A stretch of DNA of 64,000 nt from assembly GCA_934229625.1 (NCBI GenBank), contig CAKQDU010000002.1, positions 124,001-188,000 of the forward strand, written 5' to 3'. The notes beneath the pieces were generated by a model. It saw nothing but the letters and a program-made list of their open reading frames with translations. It had not been told where the DNA came from and searched no databases. Both the position numbers and the translations under genes were made by a program. Within the stretch, counting starts at the first letter, position 1; the number at the start of each line of letters is the position of its first letter. This DNA is from an uncultured Alphaproteobacteria bacterium. Its GTDB lineage: Bacteria; Pseudomonadota; Alphaproteobacteria; RF32; CAG-239. Of the stretch, positions 24,887 to 33,457 are shown in pieces.

Positions 24887-26758
24887 CTATCTGCCTCCGC
24901 GGCCTTTTTTCAAGCCAATCGGCATACCTTTTTCATCAATAAGTCCTGCCGCCATAGCTGCTTTGCGCACCAGCTCTTTCTTTTTCTTGCGAGAGAGCTT
25001 TTCTTTTTGAGCATGAACTTCCTTGCGTGACGGAACATAATAGTTATCTTCGTCTTCGCGAGCTTGCTCCAAAGCTCTTGACGCATAATCACGAGCAACA
25101 GCCGGGGCATTTTCATCACGAACAACCATTAAATCCTCTACTTTTGCAAAATCCTTATCCACTAAGGTATATGTATATTGGCTTGCTCCGCCGGCATAGC
25201 CGGTTAAAGTTTCGCCCTGCACGGCAATCCAACGCTGTTCTTCCAATGGTTTTTGTTCTAATTTTTTAGTGCCGCCTGCCCAAACTTTAATTTCATCGGC
25301 ATTATGGCAAATAGATGGTTCGCCGCCAGCTTCGCGCACAACTTTTGCGGTGTTTGCCAACTGATGAACATCGCCGTGAATAGGAATAAACACCAGCTTG
25401 CTGCTGTTTTTACGATTATTGACAATCAGCTCAATAAATTTTTTCGTTTCTGAACGCACAGCGTGACCGGTACGCTGCATCAAAGCAGTTTCAAACTTAC
25501 CTGTATTGTTACCGGAGCGATTTTCAACAATGGTTGCACCCAAAGCCGCCAAACGATTATACATAGCGCGCACTTGTTTGCCGTTAATAGCTTCAATACA
25601 GCGCTGACGAGCCAAAATCAAAGTCATTTTATCAACCGTAAAGTCCGGATGTCCGGCTTCGCCTTTGCTGTTGCCTTTTACTTTGCCGTCTTTATCCAAC
25701 GTAACTTTTTGCTGTTCAGACATTTTATACAAACCGGATTTCATACCTTTTTTAGATTCGGCAAAAGCTCCGCTTGGAATGATATAGCGCTCTCCGCGGT
25801 CATATTTGGCTAAATAAGCTTTGGCATTGGCGTTTTTCAAATCTTCGCTTTTGTATACAACATCGTCATAATCATGAATACCGCTGCGCTGCATAGCCAT
25901 AAAGGCTAATTTTGCCCAATAACCATCAATAAATACTGTGCGGTTAGCCTGCTTGGCTGTTTCCAAATCAATCGCCAAATTTTGAATACTGCGGGAAATA
26001 ACAGCGGAAATCACCTGTTTTTCCGGATGTTTATTTACCTGTTCCAGCGTATTTTCAACGGCCTGCTTAAAATCGACCAAATATTCATCTGTGCCATCGC
26101 TTGAGGTGGAGTCAAGCAAAACGTGCGTAACCGGCTTATCTTTTAAAAATTCTATAAACTTATCTTCTTCAAAACCGGGACCGACTTTAGATTCGCCCAT
26201 ACGATAGTCACCTGGGTCCACAATACCGGCGCTGGTGCGGCCGCGAACAGTAGTCAAAACATGAAATCCCATAGCGCCGACAGTAGAGTGAGACACATTA
26301 AACGGACTTACATGAACATTATCGGCCACATCTATTGTCTGACCTTCGCTGACGACTTTTACTTCCGGCTGGTTTTCTGCCGGAACATGGCCTTCTTTAA
26401 ACGCGGCTTTCAAAAGTTCTTTTGTATATAAACTTGTGTATATTTCGGGAAACTTATAACCGGCGCGGGCCAAATGCACCAACCCGCCGATATGGTCTTC
26501 ATGACAATGCGATATAAACATGGCATCAACTGTTTTTTCTGCAGGCTGGTCTTTATATCCCAAATACGGACGGACATCTGGCATCACAGAATCCAGACCG
26601 GTCCATTCCGGCGGAAACAGCGCGCCGCAATCAATCATAACTCTTTTTATATCTTTCCCTTCTTCGGTATGCTCTATCAGCAGACTGTTACCGCCGATTC
26701 TCGCTTCGTTGTTACCACCTAAGAAATCAATTTTTGTACCTTCTTCTGTTTTAGCCAT
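24887..26758 (-). CDS. Ribonuclease J-like metallo-beta-lactamase/beta-CASP nuclease
   Basis: From ATG 26758 (GGAG eight bases upstream; the in-frame GTG at 26767 is less likely) the product is 623 residues. The metal site SHCHEDHIGG (residues 83-92) and a later FNVSHSTVGAMG, VDPGDYRMGE and HGDVHQL blocks match the metallo-beta-lactamase and beta-CASP parts of RNase J, which degrades and matures RNA from the 5' end. The protein is longer than usual (about 550), with an Arg/Lys-rich C-terminal tail (KEKLSRKKKKELVRKAAM, ending GLKKGRGGR) that may bind RNA. No rnpA, dapA or similar partner lies next to it. The family call is firm; whether it is RNase J1- or J2-like is open. Confidence 0.85.
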   Translation of the reverse strand: MAKTEEGTKIDFLGGNNEARIGGNSLLIEHTEEGKDIKRVMIDCGALFPPEWTGLDSVMPDVRPYLGYKDQPAEKTVDAMFISHCHEDHIGGLVHLARAGYKFPEIYTSLYTKELLKAAFKEGHVPAENQPEVKVVSEGQTIDVADNVHVSPFNVSHSTVGAMGFHVLTTVRGRTSAGIVDPGDYRMGESKVGPGFEEDKFIEFLKDKPVTHVLLDSTSSDGTDEYLVDFKQAVENTLEQVNKHPEKQVISAVISRSIQNLAIDLETAKQANRTVFIDGYWAKLAFMAMQRSGIHDYDDVVYKSEDLKNANAKAYLAKYDRGERYIIPSGAFAESKKGMKSGLYKMSEQQKVTLDKDGKVKGNSKGEAGHPDFTVDKMTLILARQRCIEAINGKQVRAMYNRLAALGATIVENRSGNNTGKFETALMQRTGHAVRSETKKFIELIVNNRKNSSKLVFIPIHGDVHQLANTAKVVREAGGEPSICHNADEIKVWAGGTKKLEQKPLEEQRWIAVQGETLTGYAGGASQYTYTLVDKDFAKVEDLMVVRDENAPAVARDYASRALEQAREDEDNYYVPSRKEVHAQKEKLSRKKKKELVRKAAMAAGLIDEKGMPIGLKKGRGGR

Positions 26759-26904
26759 GACTGTCACTCCGCATAATTTAAAAGTTATATCTAATCATAC
26801 ACATTTTTTGACAAAATGCAAATAAAAAATGTGACAAAAAAGAAAAATTTAATTCTCTTGAAAGCAACCGACAAATGACTATCTGTTACTAAAGGAGAAA
26901 AACA

Positions 26905-27396
26905 ATGTTTAATAACGTATTGACAAGATTTTTGTATGCTTTTTCAGCGGTCGGAGTAACCGCCGGACTATGCGGATATTTAAATGATTTTGGTCTAAAT
27001 ACTTTTTATTCTCAAATAAATCTTCCGGTTTTTACTCCGCCTAACAATGTGTTTCCGGCGGTATGGGGAGTGTTGTATGTGTTGTTGATTGTTTCAACCG
27101 CCATAATTTTAAGCTCTGATGACAAACCAAAAATAAAATATGCTTTACAAATTTTTTGGCTAAACATGCTGTTGCAAATTATTTGGACTTATGTTTTCTT
27201 TTACGAAGGTATGTTTTTGGCAGGCTTTTTTGTTTTGATGCTTCTGGACTTTATTACCGTATTGCTGATAGACGCGTATTTTCATCTGCGTAAAATTGCC
27301 GGTTATCTGCTGCTGCCATATTTATTTTGGCTGTTATTTGCCTCATATTTGAACTGGGGAATAATTGATTTGAACGGCAATGCTTATATTTTTTAA
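26905..27396 (+). CDS. tspO: TspO/MBR family membrane protein
   Basis: The 163-residue product has five hydrophobic segments and the family signatures LPVFTPPNNVFPAVWGVLY near the start and LPYLFWLLFASYLNWGI near the end. TspO/MBR proteins bind porphyrins and cholesterol-like ligands in the outer or inner membrane and modulate tetrapyrrole stress responses in alphaproteobacteria. The ribosome binding site AAAGGAG is strong. It stands alone between the divergent RNase J gene and alaS. Confidence 0.93.
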   Translation: MFNNVLTRFLYAFSAVGVTAGLCGYLNDFGLNTFYSQINLPVFTPPNNVFPAVWGVLYVLLIVSTAIILSSDDKPKIKYALQIFWLNMLLQIIWTYVFFYEGMFLAGFFVLMLLDFITVLLIDAYFHLRKIAGYLLLPYLFWLLFASYLNWGIIDLNGNAYIF

Positions 27397-27503
27397 TATA
27401 TTTTTGAAAAAACACTAAAGATTCTGCTAGACAATACCACAAGTTTGCGCTAGTTTAGCCCCGATAAAATGAATTTAAACTAAACTTTTTTTAGGGACGT
27501 ACA

Positions 27504-30128
27504 ATGACTAGTGTAAATCAAATTCGCAAAACCTTTTTGGACTATTTTGCCAAGAACGGTCATAAAGTTGTTCCGTCATCATCACTTGTTCCTGATAATG
27601 ACCCGACATTAATGTTTACAAACTCCGGTATGGTGCAATTTAAAAATGTGCTTGCCGGCAACGAAACCCGTGACTACACCCGAGCGACCACTGCGCAAAA
27701 AAGCGTGCGCGCCGGCGGTAAACATAATGACCTTGACAGCGTAGGCTATGACGTACGCCACCATACATTTTTTGAAATGCTCGGCAACTTTTCTTTTGGT
27801 GATTATTTCAAAGACGGCGCAATTCCTTTTGCTTGGGAATTGCTGACCAAAGATTTTGGCTTACCAAAAGATAAGCTTGCCGTTACCATCTACTATAACG
27901 ATGAAGAAGCCTATAATTTGTGGAAAAAAGTTTCTGGTTTACCTGACGACAGAATTATTCGCATCAGCACCAAAGACAACTTTTGGCAGATGGGCGATAC
28001 CGGTCCTTGCGGTCCTTGCTCCGAAATTTTTTACGACCATGGTCCGGAAGTTTGGGGTGGTTTACCGGGAACACCGGAAGAAGACGGCGACCGCTTTATT
28101 GAAATTTGGAATTTGGTTTTTGACCAATTTGAAGATTTGGCCGATGGTTCGCGTATAAACTTAAAACGCCCGGGAATTGATACCGGTATGGGTTTGGAAC
28201 GTATTGCCGCTATTTTGCAAGGCGTTCACTCTAACTTTGATACCGATATGTTCCAACACATTATCAAAGCTATTGCCGATATGGCCAACACTGACCCGAA
28301 CGGTCCGTTAAAAGCTTCGCATAATGTGATTGCCGACCACTTGCGTTCTATTTGCTTTTTGATTGCCGACGGCGTTTTGCCATCTAACGAGGGACGCGGC
28401 TATGTTCTGCGCCGCATTATGCGCCGCGCTATGCGTCACGCCTATATGCTGGGCGTTAAAGACCCGATGATTTACAAGTTACTGCCGACTTTGCAAAAAG
28501 AAATGGGCGAAGCTTATCCGGAACTTTATGCCCGCGAAAATCTTATCAGTGAAACCATTAAGATTGAAGAAGAGCGTTTTGGACGCACTTTGGATAAGGG
28601 TTTAAAACTTTTAGATGAAGAAATTTCACATCTTGGCCGCGGTGACAAATTGAGCGGTGAAACTGCCTTCAAATTGTATGACACCTATGGTTTTCCGTTG
28701 GATTTAACCCAAGATGCTTTGAAAAATAAAAACATTGAAGTAGATACAGCTGGTTTTGACGCTTGCATGGCCCGTCAAAAAGAAGAAGCCCGTAAAAACT
28801 GGGCCGGTTCTGGAGATACAGCAGTAGAAAAAGTTTGGTATTCTGTAGAAGATAAGGTAAATCCGACCGAATTTTTAGGTTATAATGTTACAAAATCAGA
28901 CGGCGAAGTTGTTGCCTTAATTCAAGATAACAAAGAAGTTAATGATGTTACTTCGGGTAAATTTGAGCTTGTGGCCAACCAAACACCGTTTTACGGAGAA
29001 TGCGGCGGTCAAGTCGGCGACACCGGTTTGATTGTTTCTAAAAACTTCACAGCTAAAGTTATTGATACAAAACGCAAATTAGACAAGATTTTTGTTCATG
29101 TTTGCGAATTGGAAAAAGGCTCGGTTAAAATTGGTGATTGTGCCAACTTTGAAGTTGATGAAGAAAACCGCAAGCGTATTTGCGCCAACCACTCGGTAAC
29201 CCACCTTGCCCACAAAGCTCTGAAAATGATTTTGGGTGACCACGTTGCGCAAAAAGGTTCTATGGTAGAAGCCGACAGAATGCGTTTTGACGTTTCTCAT
29301 CCAAAGCAAATCACCGCCGAACAGCTGCGTCAGGTCGAAGATATTGTCAACGAGCAAATCCGCAATGATTTGCCGGTAACAACCGTTATTATGAACAAAG
29401 AAGAAGCTGTTAAACTTGGTGCTATGGCTTTGTTTGACGAAAAATACGGCGATGACGTGCGCGTTGTAACAATGGGCGATGAAAATGCTCCATTCTCTCG
29501 CGAACTTTGCGGCGGTACACATGTATGTTCTACCGGAAACATCGGTTATTTCCACATTATTGGTGAATCAGCCGTGGCTGCCGGCGTGCGCCGTTTGGAA
29601 TGCTTAACCGGTGTTGGCGCGGATTCTTATGTGCGTGAAACCGAAAACAAATTACACCATGTTGCCGCAACCCTAAAAACAAATCTGAATGATTTGGAAG
29701 CTCGTATCAACAGCTTGTTGGAAGAACGCAAAAAACAAGAGCAAGAAATTTTTAATCTCAAAAAAGCTCTGGCTAGCGGTAAATCCTCATCAGATGAAAC
29801 CGAAACTGTTAACGGCATAAAATTTGTCGGTAAGTTGATATCTGGTGCGCATCCTAAAGAATTGAAAGCTTTTGTTGATGACATCATGCAAAATCTTGGT
29901 TCCGGCATTGTTGTTCTTTGCTCGGATAAAGATGATAAAGCATCTGTCGTAGTAGGTGTTAGCAAAGATTTGACGGTCAAATATAACGCCGTAGATTTGG
30001 TACGCGCTGCTTCTGCCGTGGTTGGCGGACAAGGCGGCGGTGGTCGTCCGGATATGGCTCAGGCCGGAGGTTCCGATGTATCAAAAATCAATGACGCCAT
30101 TGCTAAAATCAAATCAATGATTGCTTAA
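27504..30128 (+). CDS. alaS: Alanyl-tRNA synthetase
   Basis: The 874-residue enzyme charges tRNA-Ala. It begins SVNQIRKTFLDYFAKNGH and carries the class II catalytic domain (NSGMVQFKNVLAG, RHHTFFEMLGNFSFGDYF), the editing domain with HSVTHLAHKAL and CGGTHV zinc-site residues, and the C-Ala domain ending GGGRPDMAQAGG. Length and domain order are typical of bacterial AlaS. There is no T-box or other leader that I can see. The next gene starts 23 bases after the stop and may be cotranscribed. Confidence 0.98.
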   Translation: MTSVNQIRKTFLDYFAKNGHKVVPSSSLVPDNDPTLMFTNSGMVQFKNVLAGNETRDYTRATTAQKSVRAGGKHNDLDSVGYDVRHHTFFEMLGNFSFGDYFKDGAIPFAWELLTKDFGLPKDKLAVTIYYNDEEAYNLWKKVSGLPDDRIIRISTKDNFWQMGDTGPCGPCSEIFYDHGPEVWGGLPGTPEEDGDRFIEIWNLVFDQFEDLADGSRINLKRPGIDTGMGLERIAAILQGVHSNFDTDMFQHIIKAIADMANTDPNGPLKASHNVIADHLRSICFLIADGVLPSNEGRGYVLRRIMRRAMRHAYMLGVKDPMIYKLLPTLQKEMGEAYPELYARENLISETIKIEEERFGRTLDKGLKLLDEEISHLGRGDKLSGETAFKLYDTYGFPLDLTQDALKNKNIEVDTAGFDACMARQKEEARKNWAGSGDTAVEKVWYSVEDKVNPTEFLGYNVTKSDGEVVALIQDNKEVNDVTSGKFELVANQTPFYGECGGQVGDTGLIVSKNFTAKVIDTKRKLDKIFVHVCELEKGSVKIGDCANFEVDEENRKRICANHSVTHLAHKALKMILGDHVAQKGSMVEADRMRFDVSHPKQITAEQLRQVEDIVNEQIRNDLPVTTVIMNKEEAVKLGAMALFDEKYGDDVRVVTMGDENAPFSRELCGGTHVCSTGNIGYFHIIGESAVAAGVRRLECLTGVGADSYVRETENKLHHVAATLKTNLNDLEARINSLLEERKKQEQEIFNLKKALASGKSSSDETETVNGIKFVGKLISGAHPKELKAFVDDIMQNLGSGIVVLCSDKDDKASVVVGVSKDLTVKYNAVDLVRAASAVVGGQGGGGRPDMAQAGGSDVSKINDAIAKIKSMIA

Positions 30129-30150
30129 CAGCGAAAAAGGGCGAATTTTT

Positions 30151-31743
30151 ATGGCTAAACCGCAGTTATTCCGCTCATTTTCTCTAAATATAGAAGTGTA
30201 CAGCATTTTCTACATGCTGTACACTTTGCTTGCTTTTAATTATGTTTTTTTTGAAAAAATACAAGAACTCAGCCAAAACACGCTTTTTACAATTGGTACA
30301 TTTTTTGTGCTGTTGGCGCTCTTGACTGTTTGCGGGTTAATACTTTTCTGGAAGCATACTGTTAAACCTCTTTCCATTTTATTTTTGCTTATTAACAGCG
30401 GTGTTTTTTATTTTGTAAAAAATTATCACATTGCCGTTGATGAAGAAATGCTGCGCAACGTTTTGCAGACAAATCCGCATGAAACGGCTGAACTGCTCAA
30501 CTTTACGCTGTTGGCATATATTTTGGTTTTAGGGGGAATACCGGCATTTATTATCAGCCGGCTGAATTTTACGGAAACAAAGATATTCAAACAGCGCGGC
30601 TCACTATTTGCCATTTGTTTAGCGCTGTTTGCCGCAATTATTGTGCCAAACAGCAAAGACGTTGCGCAATTTGTCCGCAACAATAAACCGGTTAAATATT
30701 TATTGATTCCGGTAAACTATATAGGAGCAATAAGCTCAACAATAAAACACAACCTTCGCGCCAATCACACATTTATGCCTATCGGCATGGATTCGCATTT
30801 TACAAAATATTGGGAAAATGATAAACCTCTATTGCTGATTTTTGTGGTTGGAGAAACCGCACGCGCCGCCAATTTTTCTTTAGACGGATACGCGCGCGAC
30901 ACCAATGCTCCGCTGAAAATTTATGCCGACAACATTATCAATTTTGAAAACACCACTTCATGCGGAACTTCCACGGCTGTTTCCGTACCTTGCATGTTTG
31001 CCAAAGACAACCGCACGGAATTTGACAACGGCAGTTTGGATTATACTGAAAATGTACTGGATATTTTCAAAAAAAACGGCTGGCGCGTGGTTTGGTTAGA
31101 AAACAACAGCGACTGCAAAGGCGTTTGCACACGTGTTGAAACATATAGTCCATGCGCAACTAATGCCGGAACATGTTTTGACAGCGTTCTGACCCAAGAA
31201 ATGAAAAAGCAGCTGGCTAAACCTGCGCAAAATACCATTATGGTTATGCATCAAGCCGGCAGCCACGGTCCGACATATTATAAACGCTATCCGCAAGAGT
31301 TCAGCCGATTCGCGCCTGTTTGCAACACCGAAAAGCTGAATAAATGCTCTGTTGAAAAAATTGTCAACACCTATGATAATACCATTCTTTACACTTCGCA
31401 AAATTTGGCAGACATAATCTCCCTGCTGCAAACAGATTATCAACAGTACAACAGTATGCTTATATACATTTCCGACCACGGCGAATCATTGGGCGAATAT
31501 AATATATATCTGCACTCTGCTCCTTATATTATTGCTCCCAAAGAGCAAAAACACATTCCGTTTTTCATTTGGTCGGCGGATTCGTCCTTAGACGCGCTAA
31601 AAATAGACAAACAATGTTTAAAATCGGCTGAAAAAGATGCCGTTTCGCATGACAATATTTTTCACACCTTGCTTGGAATAGGTGGAATTTCGGCTCAGGA
31701 ATACAAGCAACAGCTTGATTTATCGCACAAATGTAAAAGATAA
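30151..31743 (+). CDS. Lipid A phosphoethanolamine transferase (EptA-like)
   Basis: The ATG at 30151 starts a 530-residue protein with five N-terminal membrane helices (residues about 15-200) and a periplasmic sulfatase-fold domain. Catalytic features are VGETARAANFSLDGY (zinc ligand Glu), CGTSTAVSVPCMF (the Thr nucleophile), and SDHGESLGE (Asp and His). EptA enzymes add phosphoethanolamine from phosphatidylethanolamine to lipid A, lowering the surface charge and giving polymyxin resistance; other family members modify oligosaccharide. The exact acceptor cannot be told. The cysteines in the CKGVCTRVETYSPC and CNTEKLNKC regions suggest the usual disulfides. Confidence 0.9.
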   Translation: MAKPQLFRSFSLNIEVYSIFYMLYTLLAFNYVFFEKIQELSQNTLFTIGTFFVLLALLTVCGLILFWKHTVKPLSILFLLINSGVFYFVKNYHIAVDEEMLRNVLQTNPHETAELLNFTLLAYILVLGGIPAFIISRLNFTETKIFKQRGSLFAICLALFAAIIVPNSKDVAQFVRNNKPVKYLLIPVNYIGAISSTIKHNLRANHTFMPIGMDSHFTKYWENDKPLLLIFVVGETARAANFSLDGYARDTNAPLKIYADNIINFENTTSCGTSTAVSVPCMFAKDNRTEFDNGSLDYTENVLDIFKKNGWRVVWLENNSDCKGVCTRVETYSPCATNAGTCFDSVLTQEMKKQLAKPAQNTIMVMHQAGSHGPTYYKRYPQEFSRFAPVCNTEKLNKCSVEKIVNTYDNTILYTSQNLADIISLLQTDYQQYNSMLIYISDHGESLGEYNIYLHSAPYIIAPKEQKHIPFFIWSADSSLDALKIDKQCLKSAEKDAVSHDNIFHTLLGIGGISAQEYKQQLDLSHKCKR

Positions 31744-31764
31744 CAAAATTTTGACAAATTATAC

Positions 31765-31795
31765 TTGATTTTGCCAAAAAGTAATGTTATATAAT
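31765..31795 (+). promoter_or_regulatory. Candidate promoter of the atypical small gene
   Basis: A TATAAT -10 box at 31790-31795 is preceded by TTGATT at 31765-31770 (spacing 19). Transcription from here would give a leader of only about 35 bases. Confidence 0.35.
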
Positions 31796-31836
31796 TGGGT
31801 ATTGAATTTATTATTAACCCTTAAATTATTTTGCAT

Positions 31837-32301
31837 ATGTGTAAGATTATTGCTTCTGTGAATTTGAACGCTTATTTTGTTAACCGCAAGGCTAACAGTG
31901 CTATGAAAAAGTTCAACAAGGCCAATCCTGACCTTCTCAACATCGACATGCTGACAAAGCTCGTACCTCGTCTGGTTCAACTTGTTTTACGTGTTGATAC
32001 GTTCAAGAAACCTGCAGGTGTGCCATTCTACGCTTACATCAAGGATGGTAATCCGCTTTGCGTTGTGGTTGACATTCAGACAGGTAAGGCACAGGTTATT
32101 GACTCCTCGGTTATCGCTTCGGAAACCAATGTCGGTTCTGAGTTCCTGCTTGACGGCACGACCTACAAGCTGGTAAATGAGAATGCCCGTTGGAAGCGCT
32201 ACAATTCGACTAAGGTCAACAGCAAGAAGTACACCAAGCCGCGCAAGCGTCTCACTCCGCTCAGTCCGGAAGTCGCCAACGCAGCAGGTTTGACAGATTA
32301 A
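31837..32301 (+). CDS. Hypothetical protein with foreign codon usage
   Basis: I do not recognise this protein of 154 residues (MCKIIASVNLNAYFVNRKAN...). It contains a beta-rich middle (PFYAYIKDGNPLCVVVDIQT) and a basic tail (NSKKYTKPRKRLTPLSPE). The codon use differs sharply from the neighbours: AAG is preferred for Lys, with many CGT/CGC and CTG/CTC codons, and the GC content is visibly higher. There is no ribosome binding site before the ATG. These traits point to recent transfer, perhaps from a lineage that initiates without Shine-Dalgarno sequences, such as Bacteroidota. A strong terminator follows at 32328. Confidence 0.65.
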   Translation: MCKIIASVNLNAYFVNRKANSAMKKFNKANPDLLNIDMLTKLVPRLVQLVLRVDTFKKPAGVPFYAYIKDGNPLCVVVDIQTGKAQVIDSSVIASETNVGSEFLLDGTTYKLVNENARWKRYNSTKVNSKKYTKPRKRLTPLSPEVANAAGLTD

Positions 32302-32327
32302 GTAGTTCAAATCTTAGACATCTTACA

Positions 32328-32358
32328 AGCACTCGTTTTTTTGGCGAGTGCTTTTTTT
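32328..32358 (+). terminator. Rho-independent terminator
   Basis: AGCACTCG (32328-32335) pairs with CGAGTGCT (32345-32352), followed by a T run. Confidence 0.85.
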
Positions 32359-32442
32359 TATTTTCATTTTATGAATTTTATTTATTTGTAAACACTTTTG
32401 TTTTATTATACCGCCATAATTTATTTTTTTAAGAGGCTCATC

Positions 32443-33447
32443 ATGAATAAAATTGCCATTGTTGGTGTTAATAACAGTTTAGGACGTGAACTATTAAACA
32501 TTTTAGAAGAAAACGGCACTCCTGCCGACAATATTTTTGCGGTCGACACAAACAGTCCGCTCGGCACCCAGGTTTCTTACGGTGAAGATGTGGACATGGA
32601 TGTCTGGAATTTGGATGATTTTGACTTTTCATCTGTTAAAATCGCCGTGTTTGCCACTTCGGAAGAAATTGCCAAACGATATATTCCGCACGCTTCGGCC
32701 AAAAAAGTAATGGTTATTGACTGTTCATCGGCTTACGCCGCCGATTCCGATGTTCCGCTGATTATCGCCGGCTTGAATGACAAACTGATTGCGGATGCCA
32801 AAAAAGGCATCATCGCTGTTCCGTCTCCGCAAGTAACTCAGATTATGCTCCCGTTGCAAAAAATTGCCGAAACACACAAAATCAAACGTTTGGTAATCAA
32901 CACCTATATGGCGGCGTCAATCTATGGACGCGAGGCAATGGACGAGCTTTTTGCCCAAACACGCAAAATTTTTATGAACGAACCATTGGTGGACGATGAA
33001 AAAATCTTTCATAAGCAAATTGCCTTTAACGTATTGCCGCAAGTCGGAGAATTTATCGGCGATGAAACAAAATATGAGTGGGCGGCGAATGTTGAAATTA
33101 AAAAAATTTTGGGCGGAGATATAAAAGTACACGCCAACTGCGCGGTTATTCCGGCCTTTATCGGTATCGGCGAGTTTGTAAACGTTGAATGCGCCGATGA
33201 CGTTGATATTGACCAAATTCGCAATCAAATGCGCGACACCAAAGGCGTGGTGGTTTTTGACAAGCACGTTGACTGCGGCTATGTTTCTATCAACGATGTT
33301 CAGGGCGAAAATGACATTTATATCAGCCGCCTGCGTCAGGATATTTCTGTTGAAAACGGTTTTAGTTTTTGGTGTGTTGCCGATGACCTGCGCGCAGGAA
33401 CAGCTCAAAACGCCTACAATATTTTGAAATATTTGCTAAAAAAATAG
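32443..33447 (+). CDS. USG-1-like aspartate-semialdehyde dehydrogenase homologue without catalytic Cys and His
   Basis: The 334-residue product (ATG 32443 after AAGAGG) aligns with aspartate-semialdehyde dehydrogenase from end to end: IAIVGVNNSLGRELLNIL, MVIDCSSAYAADSDVPLI, a conserved dimer region (VINTYMAASIYGREAMDEL), and RAGTAQNAYNIL near the end. The active-site Cys motif NPNCST is replaced by PSPQVT (residues 127-132), and the His of the GHSEAVN motif is replaced by FIGIGEFVNVE. The protein therefore cannot perform the usual chemistry. Related non-catalytic homologues are known as USG-1 in Pseudomonas and E. coli. A structural or regulatory role is possible, but unknown. Confidence 0.8.
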   Translation: MNKIAIVGVNNSLGRELLNILEENGTPADNIFAVDTNSPLGTQVSYGEDVDMDVWNLDDFDFSSVKIAVFATSEEIAKRYIPHASAKKVMVIDCSSAYAADSDVPLIIAGLNDKLIADAKKGIIAVPSPQVTQIMLPLQKIAETHKIKRLVINTYMAASIYGREAMDELFAQTRKIFMNEPLVDDEKIFHKQIAFNVLPQVGEFIGDETKYEWAANVEIKKILGGDIKVHANCAVIPAFIGIGEFVNVECADDVDIDQIRNQMRDTKGVVVFDKHVDCGYVSINDVQGENDIYISRLRQDISVENGFSFWCVADDLRAGTAQNAYNILKYLLKK

Positions 33448-33457
33448 GAATAAATTC

